Source: Bacteroidales bacterium
Lineage (GTDB): Bacteria; Bacteroidota; Bacteroidia; Bacteroidales; VadinHA17
Length of the DNA stretch: 5,706 nt
Direction: 5' to 3'
NCBI GenBank assembly: GCA_020353115.1
Contig: CP070687.1
Location: 1,860,221-1,865,926 of the forward strand
The notes below the pieces were generated by a model. That model was given only the letters and a program-made list of their open reading frames with translations, was not told where the DNA came from and did no database searches. The position numbers were made by a program, and so were the translations under genes. This document shows, one piece after another, positions 1 through 5,706 of this stretch (positions within the stretch are counted from its first letter, which is position 1; the number at the start of each line of letters is the position of its first letter).

Positions 1-733
1 TCAGATGGAACGATCCGTACCGTGTAGGCAATTTAACCTTCGCACCCATCTCAATAAGGCTTTCCCTTTCCAGCCTGTATGCGATCAGATCCTTGATTGC
101 AATTACTTTCAGCTTAAACCGGTCAGCTATTTCCATTAATTGGGGTAACCTCGCCATTGTACCATCCGGATTCATGATTTCTACGAGCGCACCTCCCGGT
201 TCGAGCCCGGCTAAACGGGTAAGATCAACAGCTGCTTCCGTATGGCCGGCTCTCCGGATTACTCCCCTGGATTTTGCTTTTAACGGAAATACATGTCCTG
301 GTCTGGCAAGTTCGTCCGGCTTGGTATTCCTGTCAACAAGTGCCTTTATGGTCATGGCACGGTCACTGGCAGAAATGCCGGTTGTGCAATCTTCATGAAG
401 GTAATCCACGGAAACTGTGAATTGTGTCTCATGTAATGAAGTGTTACGTCCAACCATAAGGTCCAGTTCCAGTTCCACGCATCGCTCTTCCGGTAGTGAT
501 ATACAGATAAGTCCCCGACCATGAGTAGCCATGAAATTTACTATCTCCGGTGTTATGAGTTGGGCAGCGACGATAAAATCACCCTCATTTTCACGGTCTT
601 CATCATCGACGACAATGATCACCTTGCCATTCCGTATATCCTGAACGGCCTCTTCGATTGTGTTGAAGGGTTGCATTTCCTGATTGTTTTCAGGCGTGTT
701 CTGTTTGATCTCTTCTTGTGGGTTGCCAGACAT
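1..733 (-). CDS. ribBA: Bifunctional 3,4-dihydroxy-2-butanone 4-phosphate synthase / GTP cyclohydrolase II, 5' part (cut by window edge)
   Basis: The DHBP synthase half converts ribulose 5-phosphate to 3,4-dihydroxy-2-butanone 4-phosphate plus formate; the GTP cyclohydrolase II half opens GTP. Together they supply both riboflavin precursors in the cytoplasm. I translated 244 codons with no stop before the edge. The RibB domain spans about residues 21-222 and looks intact: DDEDRENEGD at 43-52 (metal and substrate acidic loop), TTGISASDR at 117-125, RPGHVFP at 144-150, GHTEAAVDL at 163-171, and E185 before NPDGTMAR. The start of the cyclohydrolase domain is visible as KLPTRYGSFHL from 234; its zinc cysteines lie outside the window, so its activity cannot be judged. 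The start at 733 adds a polar 19-residue leader and overlaps the upstream glycosyltransferase by 44 bases. The second Met (676) sits just before the conserved FNTIEEAV and after that gene's stop, so it may be the true start. Neither start has a convincing ribosome binding site. The family call is very secure; the start is not. Confidence 0.96.
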   Translation of the reverse strand, partial: MSGNPQEEIKQNTPENNQEMQPFNTIEEAVQDIRNGKVIIVVDDEDRENEGDFIVAAQLITPEIVNFMATHGRGLICISLPEERCVELELDLMVGRNTSLHETQFTVSVDYLHEDCTTGISASDRAMTIKALVDRNTKPDELARPGHVFPLKAKSRGVIRRAGHTEAAVDLTRLAGLEPGGALVEIMNPDGTMARLPQLMEIADRFKLKVIAIKDLIAYRLERESLIEMGAKVKLPTRYGSFHL

Positions 734-1871
734 TCGATTGTATTCCAGTTATAAACCTAATAAACCCATGCATGATGGCCAGATTCATCGTGAGAAAATG
801 AGTTATAAACCGCAAAATTAAAATATGTATGTGAATTTTCCTCAATAAATAATCCAAAAGAGGCATGATAAATATAACACACTGGATAAGAAGGGTATAA
901 AAATACAGATCATTTGATGTACGAATAAAAAGATTGGCCAGAAACACCCCCAGAAGGAAAAATGGGCCCAACCAGCGCAGGATTTTATGTGAAATGAAAG
1001 AGAAAGCTACCCTGCTGAACGGGTTGCGTAGCAGATGAAAAAATTCTATTAAATTTTGAAAATTACCGGCTGCAATCCTTGCTTTTCTCTTGTATTCATC
1101 GGCAAGGTTGTTGGACACATCTTCAAAAACCCTCGCTTTCAGATCATTTATAGATTTCTTTCCCTTTTCAATGATTTTCATATTGATGAAAAAGTCATCC
1201 ACGAGGAAATTCTTTGGAACGGGCGTATATAACTCCTTTCTCACAGCATAGCATCCTCCGAACGGTCCCATCATCGTACCCCACGTTCTTCCTTCCATGT
1301 CTTTAATCCGGACCTCGAAGGATATATAAACCTTCTCCTGGATTGATATCCCCTGTTTTTCAAGCCCGAGATTGATCATATTGGTGTCAACCAGTCCAAT
1401 CTCAGGATTCCTGAAATGTTTTACCATTTCAAAAAGAGTACTTTTTTCAAGCATAACATTGGCATCCGTAAGGACAAGGATTTCACTATCCGTTTTTTCA
1501 GCCAGTTGGTTTATAATATTTGCTTTTCCCTGCCTTTCCTCAAAAGGGTAAAATGACAGCCCTGGTATGGATTGAGACAATTCCTTAAGGATATCATTGG
1601 TGTGGTCTGTCGATGCATCGGAACCGACCAGAACATTTAGCCGTTCACTTGGGTAATCGGTTGTAAAAATACTTCCGATTTTTTTTCTGAGTACTTTTTC
1701 CTCGTTAAACGCTGACATCAAAACCGTAATTTCAGGTAATTCATCACTCCTTGAATAACATAGTTGGTTGATTTTTTTTCTCCTTGAGACAATCCTCAGT
1801 ATAAGCGGGTAAAGGAGGTAGGAATGCACTAATAAAAACAGGGAGAGCCAGAAAAGTATCTTCATGATCAT
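690..1871 (-). CDS. Membrane-anchored GT2-family glycosyltransferase
   Basis: Predicted to transfer a sugar from a nucleotide-sugar donor, at the cytoplasmic face of the inner membrane, to a lipid-linked or growing glycan. The 393-residue layout is that of membrane GT2 enzymes (hyaluronan or poly-GlcNAc synthase-like). One N-terminal membrane segment lies at about 4-28, followed by a GT-A domain at about 46-270. Visible motifs are MSAFNEE at 52-58, GSDASTD at 83-89 (nucleotide-binding Asp), TDAN at 135-138 (DxD-type metal site), GPFGGCYAVR at 202-211 and DD at 225-226 (probable catalytic base region). Two or three hydrophobic segments follow at about 295-316, 320-343 and 350-376. The usual Q/RxxRW motif is replaced by a basic KRKAR stretch at 261-265, so processivity is uncertain. 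The ATG overlaps the stop of the upstream GT4 gene as ATGA, pointing to translational coupling; Met3 is an alternative start. The 3' end runs into ribBA. Donor and acceptor are unknown. The family call is firm, the biological role inferred. Confidence 0.93.
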   Translation of the reverse strand: MIMKILFWLSLFLLVHSYLLYPLILRIVSRRKKINQLCYSRSDELPEITVLMSAFNEEKVLRKKIGSIFTTDYPSERLNVLVGSDASTDHTNDILKELSQSIPGLSFYPFEERQGKANIINQLAEKTDSEILVLTDANVMLEKSTLFEMVKHFRNPEIGLVDTNMINLGLEKQGISIQEKVYISFEVRIKDMEGRTWGTMMGPFGGCYAVRKELYTPVPKNFLVDDFFINMKIIEKGKKSINDLKARVFEDVSNNLADEYKRKARIAAGNFQNLIEFFHLLRNPFSRVAFSFISHKILRWLGPFFLLGVFLANLFIRTSNDLYFYTLLIQCVIFIMPLLDYLLRKIHIHILILRFITHFLTMNLAIMHGFIRFITGIQSNVWQPTRRDQTEHA

Positions 1872-3073
1872 TTCAGAATCGACTTGTAAAACCCGTCCAG
1901 GTTTTGTGATATTACTAAGTTATTAAAATTTTCCTTTACAAATTGACGGGCATTTTCACCGAACTTTCTTTGCAATTCCGGTTTACCCAGGAGCTCCAGC
2001 AGGCTATTCGTAAAGGTTTCTGCTGTATCTGCAATGACGAAATGGTATCCGTTTGTTCCGTTAATCCCTTCAGCCCCGACTGAAGTGGTGATAACCGTTT
2101 TTCCCAGCCCCATCCCTTCAATTATTTTTACTCTTATGCCACTGCCTGAGAACAGGGGTACAACCATAATTGATTTCGGCTCAATGAACTCCCTTGCATC
2201 GGGAACTTCTCCCTTAAAATCAATTCCTTCTTGCTGCAGATACGCAACCATCCGGGGAGGAGCGTTCCTTCCTGCAACATGAAAAGTCAGATCCGGGATT
2301 TTTGCACGGATTTTTGTCCAAACTTCGGATAGGAACCAGGTTAATCCCTCCTGGTTTGGTATCCAATCCAAGGCACCGATATAAAAGAGGGAAGATGAAA
2401 CCGGTTCGAGGATCTTGCCATGGAAAAAAGAAGGTTCCAGGCCGAAAGGAGCAAGGAATCCCGGGTTCGTATATCCATGACTCCGGAATATTTTCTCATC
2501 CTCTGAACTGATAGGGATGAGGGCATCATAGTATGACAGATTCCTAATCTCATAGGCTTTTATTCTTCCAGCAAGAATGGATAAATATTTCTTGTGAAGA
2601 CCCAGTCCCTGCCTGGCAACAATACGTTCCCAGACCCTGTATTCAACATTATGTGCACGCATAACGATTTTTGCGGCTGAATTGTTACGGATTACTGATA
2701 TATAGTGGGCAAGGGCTAGTCCTTCCAGTTGAATGATAGGGTATTCATTTTTCCTGAGAACTCTTTCAAGGGTTCTTGTAAATGACTCTGAATGGAACCT
2801 TTCAAGATTATATGGGAGGGATGAGAATAAAAGGTTCTTCAGGAATCCAAACCATGATATTCTTGTATCTACCGGGATAAGAGTGAAATTTGCCATTCCA
2901 ATGATATCTTCAGGAAAATCCTCGATTAAAGATGGGTGTTTTGAAGTGTTCATTGCGAGAACATCCGGATGATAACCGAGGTGGGATAATCCTTTAATCA
3001 GGTTTAATGTCGCACGGGCTCCCCCATCGTTTGGGGGGTAGGGAACCTTATTGACCAGAAGGAGAATATTCAT
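1868..3073 (-). CDS. GT4-family (GT-B fold) glycosyltransferase
   Basis: A cytosolic or membrane-associated glycosyltransferase of 401 residues, normal for GT4. The N-terminal half carries the acceptor-side loop PPNDGGAR at 13-20 and the motif RAHNVEYRVWERI at 139-151, common in this subfamily. The C-terminal Rossmann domain starts near 228 with YIGALDWIPNQEGLTWF (231-247), followed by HVAGRN at 265-270. It ends in the donor-binding block GSGIRVKIIEGMGLGKTVI at 310-328 and GAEGI at 333-337. E319 matches the second Glu of the EX7E motif; the first Glu position is S311, a substitution I associate with GSGxRxKxxE-type members. No signal peptide or clear membrane segment is seen. The ATG lies 5 bases after the permease stop, and the stop overlaps the next ATG, so it is an internal operon gene. 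Its place between an LPS-export permease and a membrane GT2 suggests surface glycan assembly. The sugar specificity cannot be assigned. Confidence 0.93.
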   Translation of the reverse strand: MNILLLVNKVPYPPNDGGARATLNLIKGLSHLGYHPDVLAMNTSKHPSLIEDFPEDIIGMANFTLIPVDTRISWFGFLKNLLFSSLPYNLERFHSESFTRTLERVLRKNEYPIIQLEGLALAHYISVIRNNSAAKIVMRAHNVEYRVWERIVARQGLGLHKKYLSILAGRIKAYEIRNLSYYDALIPISSEDEKIFRSHGYTNPGFLAPFGLEPSFFHGKILEPVSSSLFYIGALDWIPNQEGLTWFLSEVWTKIRAKIPDLTFHVAGRNAPPRMVAYLQQEGIDFKGEVPDAREFIEPKSIMVVPLFSGSGIRVKIIEGMGLGKTVITTSVGAEGINGTNGYHFVIADTAETFTNSLLELLGKPELQRKFGENARQFVKENFNNLVISQNLDGFYKSILK

Positions 3074-3078
3074 GAACC

Positions 3079-4569
3079 TCAGTAATTTCCATTTTCCATC
3101 TTTAAAGCTCTTTTCCCGTGGAGGAGCAGCTTTTTGAGGAAATTATAATATGTGTCGATGTTAAGTATCGCTGAGTCAACCGTAGCTTTATATGTCAGGA
3201 ATATTCCAAGTGGAAGGAGGATTATAGACGAGATCCACATTCCGGTAAATGGGCTCAGAACATCCTCCCTGACAAATTTCTCTCCCGTTAGTGTAATAAC
3301 GTAATATATGACAAAAAACACGACAGACACGACCACCGGCATTCCCAGTCCTCCCTTGCGGATTATTGCTCCCAGAGGTGCACCGATGAAGAAGAAAATA
3401 AAACAGGCAAAGGAAAGGGTAAATTTCCTGTGCCATTCAATTTGATAACGCCTGATCCTTTTTGTATGGTGTATCAAATTGCTCCCCGATGATGTAATAA
3501 ATCTCTGGGATGATTTGGCATAGGAAAGAGCCTGGTCAACTGCACCGAGTTGTTCCATAAAACTCAATTGGGATAACGCCGCATAGGGCTCGAATTTTGG
3601 AATGGAAGAAGGATCTGATATTTTAATTTTCTTTCTTTCCGAGGGCATTCTCCTGGAATAAATATAATAATGACTTTGCAGCATCGTGCTGGTGAAAATC
3701 TCCTTTCGTTCATGCAATATATCTATCATCGAATCCCTAATAAATGATAACTGGTCGATATTCATCATCGAATAGCTTTTTTTGAACAGATCTTCATCCG
3801 ACCGGCTTAATCCGAAACCGGTTAACGCAAGCATAACGGTCTGTTCTTTGAAAGTTTCCCTCCTGTGTGGATAGGTTCTGATATTTCGCCTAATCCTCTT
3901 TCTATCCTCTTCCAGTACCTCATTATATGAATTTCCGTTGTAGAGTGTCAGGATAAGTGTGCTGTCCCCGGGGGACATCCTCATATATCCGGAATCGGCG
4001 TATGTAACGGCAACATTACCCTGTTTATCCCTGTGATCATAAATTAACACCTTCCGTAACAAGTTGGTTTTCGGATCTTTCCTGGCAACTTTAATGCTGA
4101 ATCCGTCTATACCGTTATAGAATGACCCTGCCTTGATATTGAGTTCAGGTCTCTGTTGCTGAATATCCCATAGCAGCGACCGGGATTTCAGGTTTGCTCG
4201 GGGGAGGACATTATTGGAGAAAAAGAAAGCCCCGATGCTGATCATGATCACGAGAATGATCAGCGGTGTCATGATCCGCTGGAGGGATATGCCGGCGGAT
4301 TTTAATGCCGTTAATTCAAGATTCTCTCCCAGGTTGCCGAACGTCATCAGGGATGCCAGAAGAACAGCCAGGGGCAGGGCCATAGGGATGAAACTTACGG
4401 AAAAGTAAAAAAGCAATTCGGAAAGGGTGTCCAGTTCAAGTCCTTTACCGACAAGATCGTCAATATATTTCCATAAAAACTGCATAATAAGGATGAAAAG
4501 GACAATGAAAAACGTCAGGACCAGTGGACCGATGAATGACTTTATGACGAATAGATGCAGCCGTTTCAT
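3079..4569 (-). CDS. LptF/LptG-family lipopolysaccharide export permease (YjgP/YjgQ type)
   Basis: An inner-membrane subunit of the kind that, with the LptB ATPase, extracts lipopolysaccharide and passes it to the periplasmic Lpt bridge. Three N-terminal membrane segments are visible at about 10-33, 52-78 and 100-120. A cytoplasmic coupling element, NLGENLELTALKSAGIS, at 79-95 between segments 2 and 3 is the family hallmark. A large periplasmic domain (about 121-380) follows, then three C-terminal segments at about 384-404, 408-428 and 441-461 with GAPLGAIIRKGGLG at 396-409. At 496 residues it is well over 100 longer than the roughly 360-residue proteobacterial LptF and LptG. The extra length is a charged section at about 250-380 within the periplasmic domain, plus a 35-residue polar tail. 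I associate this longer form with Bacteroidota. LptF and LptG cannot be told apart here, so no symbol is given. It is the first gene of the run, with a promoter candidate about 25 bases upstream and no clear Shine-Dalgarno sequence. Confidence 0.93.
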   Translation of the reverse strand: MKRLHLFVIKSFIGPLVLTFFIVLFILIMQFLWKYIDDLVGKGLELDTLSELLFYFSVSFIPMALPLAVLLASLMTFGNLGENLELTALKSAGISLQRIMTPLIILVIMISIGAFFFSNNVLPRANLKSRSLLWDIQQQRPELNIKAGSFYNGIDGFSIKVARKDPKTNLLRKVLIYDHRDKQGNVAVTYADSGYMRMSPGDSTLILTLYNGNSYNEVLEEDRKRIRRNIRTYPHRRETFKEQTVMLALTGFGLSRSDEDLFKKSYSMMNIDQLSFIRDSMIDILHERKEIFTSTMLQSHYYIYSRRMPSERKKIKISDPSSIPKFEPYAALSQLSFMEQLGAVDQALSYAKSSQRFITSSGSNLIHHTKRIRRYQIEWHRKFTLSFACFIFFFIGAPLGAIIRKGGLGMPVVVSVVFFVIYYVITLTGEKFVREDVLSPFTGMWISSIILLPLGIFLTYKATVDSAILNIDTYYNFLKKLLLHGKRALKMENGNY

Positions 4570-4593
4570 AGTTTCTGCTATTTATGCAGTTCA

Positions 4594-4601
4594 CAAAGTT
4601 A
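4594..4601 (-). promoter_or_regulatory. Candidate Bacteroidota -7 promoter element for the permease-glycosyltransferase-ribBA run
   Basis: Read on the minus strand this is TAACTTTG, an exact match to the TAnnTTTG -7 consensus of Bacteroidota housekeeping promoters. It ends 24 bases before the permease ATG, giving a leader of roughly 15-20 bases. The -33 element is poor: about 17 bases upstream lies GTTTTC (4618-4623) rather than TTTG. No other internal promoter stands out in the four-gene run, so this probably drives all of it. This is motif-based inference only. Confidence 0.5.
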
Positions 4602-4673
4602 ACAGGAATAAAATTATGAAAACTATTCGTGAGATTCAATTTTCAGATATAAAATACATGGAAATACAGGTTT

Positions 4674-4722
4674 GTTAATCGTACAACGATCCCCTGTCAT
4701 GGCGACTCCGGATCCTTGATTC
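4674..4722 (-). repeat. Intergenic direct repeat, copy A
   Basis: This copy shares a 20-base identical block with copy C: 4679-4698 here against 4841-4860. It aligns with copy B over nearly its full 49 bases with scattered mismatches and one indel. On the plus strand it starts GTTAATCGTACAACGATCCC. On the minus strand it translates to ...RHDRGSLYD followed by TAA. The start of copy B lies exactly 57 bases further on. Confidence 0.75.
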
Positions 4723-4730
4723 TTATGCTT

Positions 4731-4779
4731 GTTAACCGTACAATAATCCCCTGTTCGGGTGACCTGAATCGTTGATTTT
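4731..4779 (-). repeat. Intergenic direct repeat, copy B
   Basis: A degenerate copy of A: both begin GTTAA(T/C)CGTACAA on the plus strand, share ATCCCCTGT (4746-4754 here) and GTTGATT or CTTGATT near the far end. On the minus strand it reads ...GHPNRGLLYG followed by TAA, with the stop at the same alignment position as in copy A. Its right end runs into the left arm of the palindrome. Confidence 0.7.
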
Positions 4780-4837
4780 GAACGAACAGGCCAACCCGAC
4801 AGACTTGTCTGGCAGGAATGTTCGTTCTACAAAAATC
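4774..4837. repeat. Imperfect palindrome between repeat copies B and C
   Basis: The left arm is GATTTT-GAACGAACA (4774-4788). The right arm is its reverse complement (4819-4837) with a four-base insertion at 4828-4831; the inner 9 bases of the arms match perfectly. A second small hairpin, CAGAC-TT-GTCTG (4800-4811), sits in the 30-base loop. There is no U-tract on either side, so a simple intrinsic terminator is unlikely. It resembles a REP-like or miniature-element fold, or a transcript-stabilising structure; the sequence alone cannot decide. Confidence 0.6.
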
Positions 4838-4839
4838 TT

Positions 4840-4866
4840 GTCGTACAACGATCCCCTGTCCGGGTG
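4840..4866 (-). repeat. Intergenic direct repeat, copy C (shorter)
   Basis: The core CGTACAACGATCCCCTGT at 4842-4859 is identical to copy A (4680-4697), and the following CGGGTGA resembles copy B. Similarity fades past about 4866. On the minus strand it reads HPDRGSLYD, but the frame continues (AAG) where copies A and B have a stop. It lies 105 bases from copy B and 162 from copy A, both multiples of three. Confidence 0.7.
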
Positions 4867-5103
4867 ATCAAATGGAATAATGCTTTGTAGCAGTACCCGA
4901 TTCCGCACAGCTAATTTTTTATACGACCTGCAAAGCGTCATCCTACGAAAAAGCTGGCAGGTATACAGGATATTCTATTAAAGATAATTAAACTCAGGAG
5001 GAATATAATGTATTAGGAACCTATAACAGGAAGGGATATTAATATGGTCCTCGCATAAAAAATTAAGTTAGGTAACAGGGTTAAACATCAGGGAGAGAAG
5101 GAA

Positions 5104-5484
5104 TTATAACCCGATAACGTGCTTCAATTTTGCCACCTGTGTATTCCAGAGATCGATGGCATCTTCCTTCTCATCTTCTTCTGAAAAATCCGTGATGAGA
5201 AGAGCAACATCTCCTGTTAATTCGTCGATATTTATTTTAAATTCAAAATAACATTTTTCTTTCTCTTCATCATCGCACCATTTAAAACGGACATAGCGGT
5301 TATCCTTTTTTAGTACCAGTTCGGCTTTTTGTTCCGTTTTCCCCCAGAAGAAGGTGAACATCTTACCTTTTACATGGACATCATCGGCAAACCATTCGGA
5401 TAGTCCGCCGGCGGTACTTAACCTGTTAAACAAAACCCTTGGAGAAGAATTGAGCGTATATTCGAGTTCAATTTTGGTTTTCAT
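5104..5484 (-). CDS. START-like / SRPBCC (AHSA1-type) domain protein, Bacteroidota-type
   Basis: A 126-residue soluble protein with no signal peptide or membrane segment, consisting of one helix-grip (SRPBCC) domain. The visible family marks are the N-terminal strand MKTKIELEY, the helix and turn ending in GGLSEWFADDV at 26-36, FTFFWG at 43-48, and the strand YVRFKW at 64-69. A C-terminal DELTGDVALLITDF (87-100), an acidic EEDEKED (101-107) and a final amphipathic helix DLWNTQVAKLKHVIGL complete it. Such folds enclose a hydrophobic pocket for a small ligand or lipid, or act as co-chaperones; the ligand of this family is unknown to me, so no reaction is assigned. It is complete and of normal length. 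The start gives the conserved N-terminal strand; the leader is AT-rich with no Shine-Dalgarno sequence. It sits upstream of the permease on the same strand but is separated by 534 bases, so it is probably its own transcription unit. Confidence 0.88.
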   Translation of the reverse strand: MKTKIELEYTLNSSPRVLFNRLSTAGGLSEWFADDVHVKGKMFTFFWGKTEQKAELVLKKDNRYVRFKWCDDEEKEKCYFEFKINIDELTGDVALLITDFSEEDEKEDAIDLWNTQVAKLKHVIGL

Positions 5485-5706
5485 TAATCTTATTAAAGGA
5501 TGGAAAACTGTTCTTATGCAATATAAAAAAAAATGTTAAAATAAAAAATTGTCAATCTTTTTGTTGTAAGCAGTCTGTCCGGCGGTTCGATTGGTTCTTG
5601 GTTGGAGCCTTACCTGCCTTCCTTCCTGCTTGCAGCAGTCAGGGACGGGGGATTTCATAATCACGGTCAATAGGATAACTGCTCTTCATCCCCCTTTTTT
5701 AAAAGG
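5485..5706. other. Intergenic region upstream of the START-like gene, to the window edge
   Basis: This stretch shows no supported gene. The part next to the START-like gene is very AT-rich and contains TATATTGC on the minus strand (5518-5525), a weak match to the TAnnTTTG -7 element about 33 bases before the ATG; no good -33 element was found. The far part (about 5570-5706) is richer in GC. It includes an inverted repeat GGGGGAT / ATCCCCC (5647-5653 and 5688-5694) followed by six T on the plus strand. A minus-strand gene might end just inside the edge (for example a frame stopping at 5667-5669), but only about a dozen codons are visible, too few to call. Confidence 0.5.

Larger units (their letters stand above)
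4570..5103. other. Intergenic region between the START-like gene and the permease gene
   Basis: This 534-base stretch holds no convincing gene. It contains the promoter candidate near 4594, three imperfect direct repeats and a palindrome between 4674 and 4866, and an AT-rich remainder (about 4867-5103) where I recognise nothing. The only longer open frame (4732-4941, minus, 69 codons) is made largely of the repeat and palindrome sequence. It has no recognisable domain, so I do not call it a gene. No clear stem plus U-tract terminator follows the START-like gene. Confidence 0.7.

Noticed and set aside
93..754. Plus-strand open frames at 93-398 and 521-754
   Set aside because: They lie antisense to ribBA, whose minus-strand translation has all the expected active-site motifs.
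2034..2972. Several plus-strand and alternative minus-strand frames inside the GT4 gene
   Set aside because: Low-complexity shadow translations without domains, inside a clearly coding frame.
4774..4837. Intrinsic terminator for the START-like gene
   Set aside because: No U-tract follows the stem on the minus strand, and the structure lies more than 260 bases past the stop codon.
4674..4866. Possible CRISPR array
   Set aside because: Only three degenerate copies with unequal spacing (57 and 105 bases), no regular spacers and no cas genes.
4732..4941. A 69-codon minus-strand open frame in the intergenic region
   Set aside because: Much of it is the repeat copies B and C plus the palindrome; no domain, no ribosome binding site and no start-proximal conservation can be seen. 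It is described as repeat translation instead.
5639..5689. Short minus-strand frame starting ATG at 5689 after a G-rich tract
   Set aside because: Only 16 codons; the G tract is part of an inverted repeat and no homologous peptide is recognisable.

Overview
The window looks like a chromosomal segment of a Bacteroidota bacterium, most likely Bacteroidales-like. This rests on three things: a START-like SRPBCC protein, an enlarged LptF/LptG permease and a fused ribBA lying together in a pattern I associate with that phylum; almost no Shine-Dalgarno sequences; and a TAnnTTTG-type -7 promoter element upstream of the permease. No genus can be named from the sequence.

All recognisable genes are on the minus strand, so the region reads from right to left. 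From the right edge: an AT-rich intergenic stretch (5485-5706) with no supported gene; a 126-residue START-like protein (5104-5484); a 534-base intergenic region (4570-5103) with three imperfect direct repeats, an imperfect palindrome and a good promoter candidate; then a compact four-gene run. That run is an LptF/LptG-family lipopolysaccharide export permease (3079-4569), a GT4-type glycosyltransferase (1868-3073), a membrane-anchored GT2-type glycosyltransferase (690-1871) and the 5' part of ribBA (1-733, cut by the window edge). Spacing is 5 bases, then a 4-base ATGA overlap, then a 44-base overlap (or a 13-base gap if ribBA starts at its second Met). The genes are therefore very probably co-transcribed and partly translationally coupled.

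Functionally, the permease would belong to the inner-membrane part of the Lpt machine that moves lipopolysaccharide to the outer membrane. The two glycosyltransferases plausibly build part of a surface glycan (LPS core, O-antigen or exopolysaccharide); their acceptors cannot be read from sequence. RibBA makes two riboflavin precursors and has no obvious link to the envelope genes; its place here looks like inherited gene order. The most unusual part is the intergenic repeat module at 4674-4866. Its three copies share one reading frame and the same short translated motif, and a palindrome sits between two of them. I see no phage, plasmid, IS transposase, CRISPR array, tRNA or rRNA, and no strong evidence for a wholly new system.
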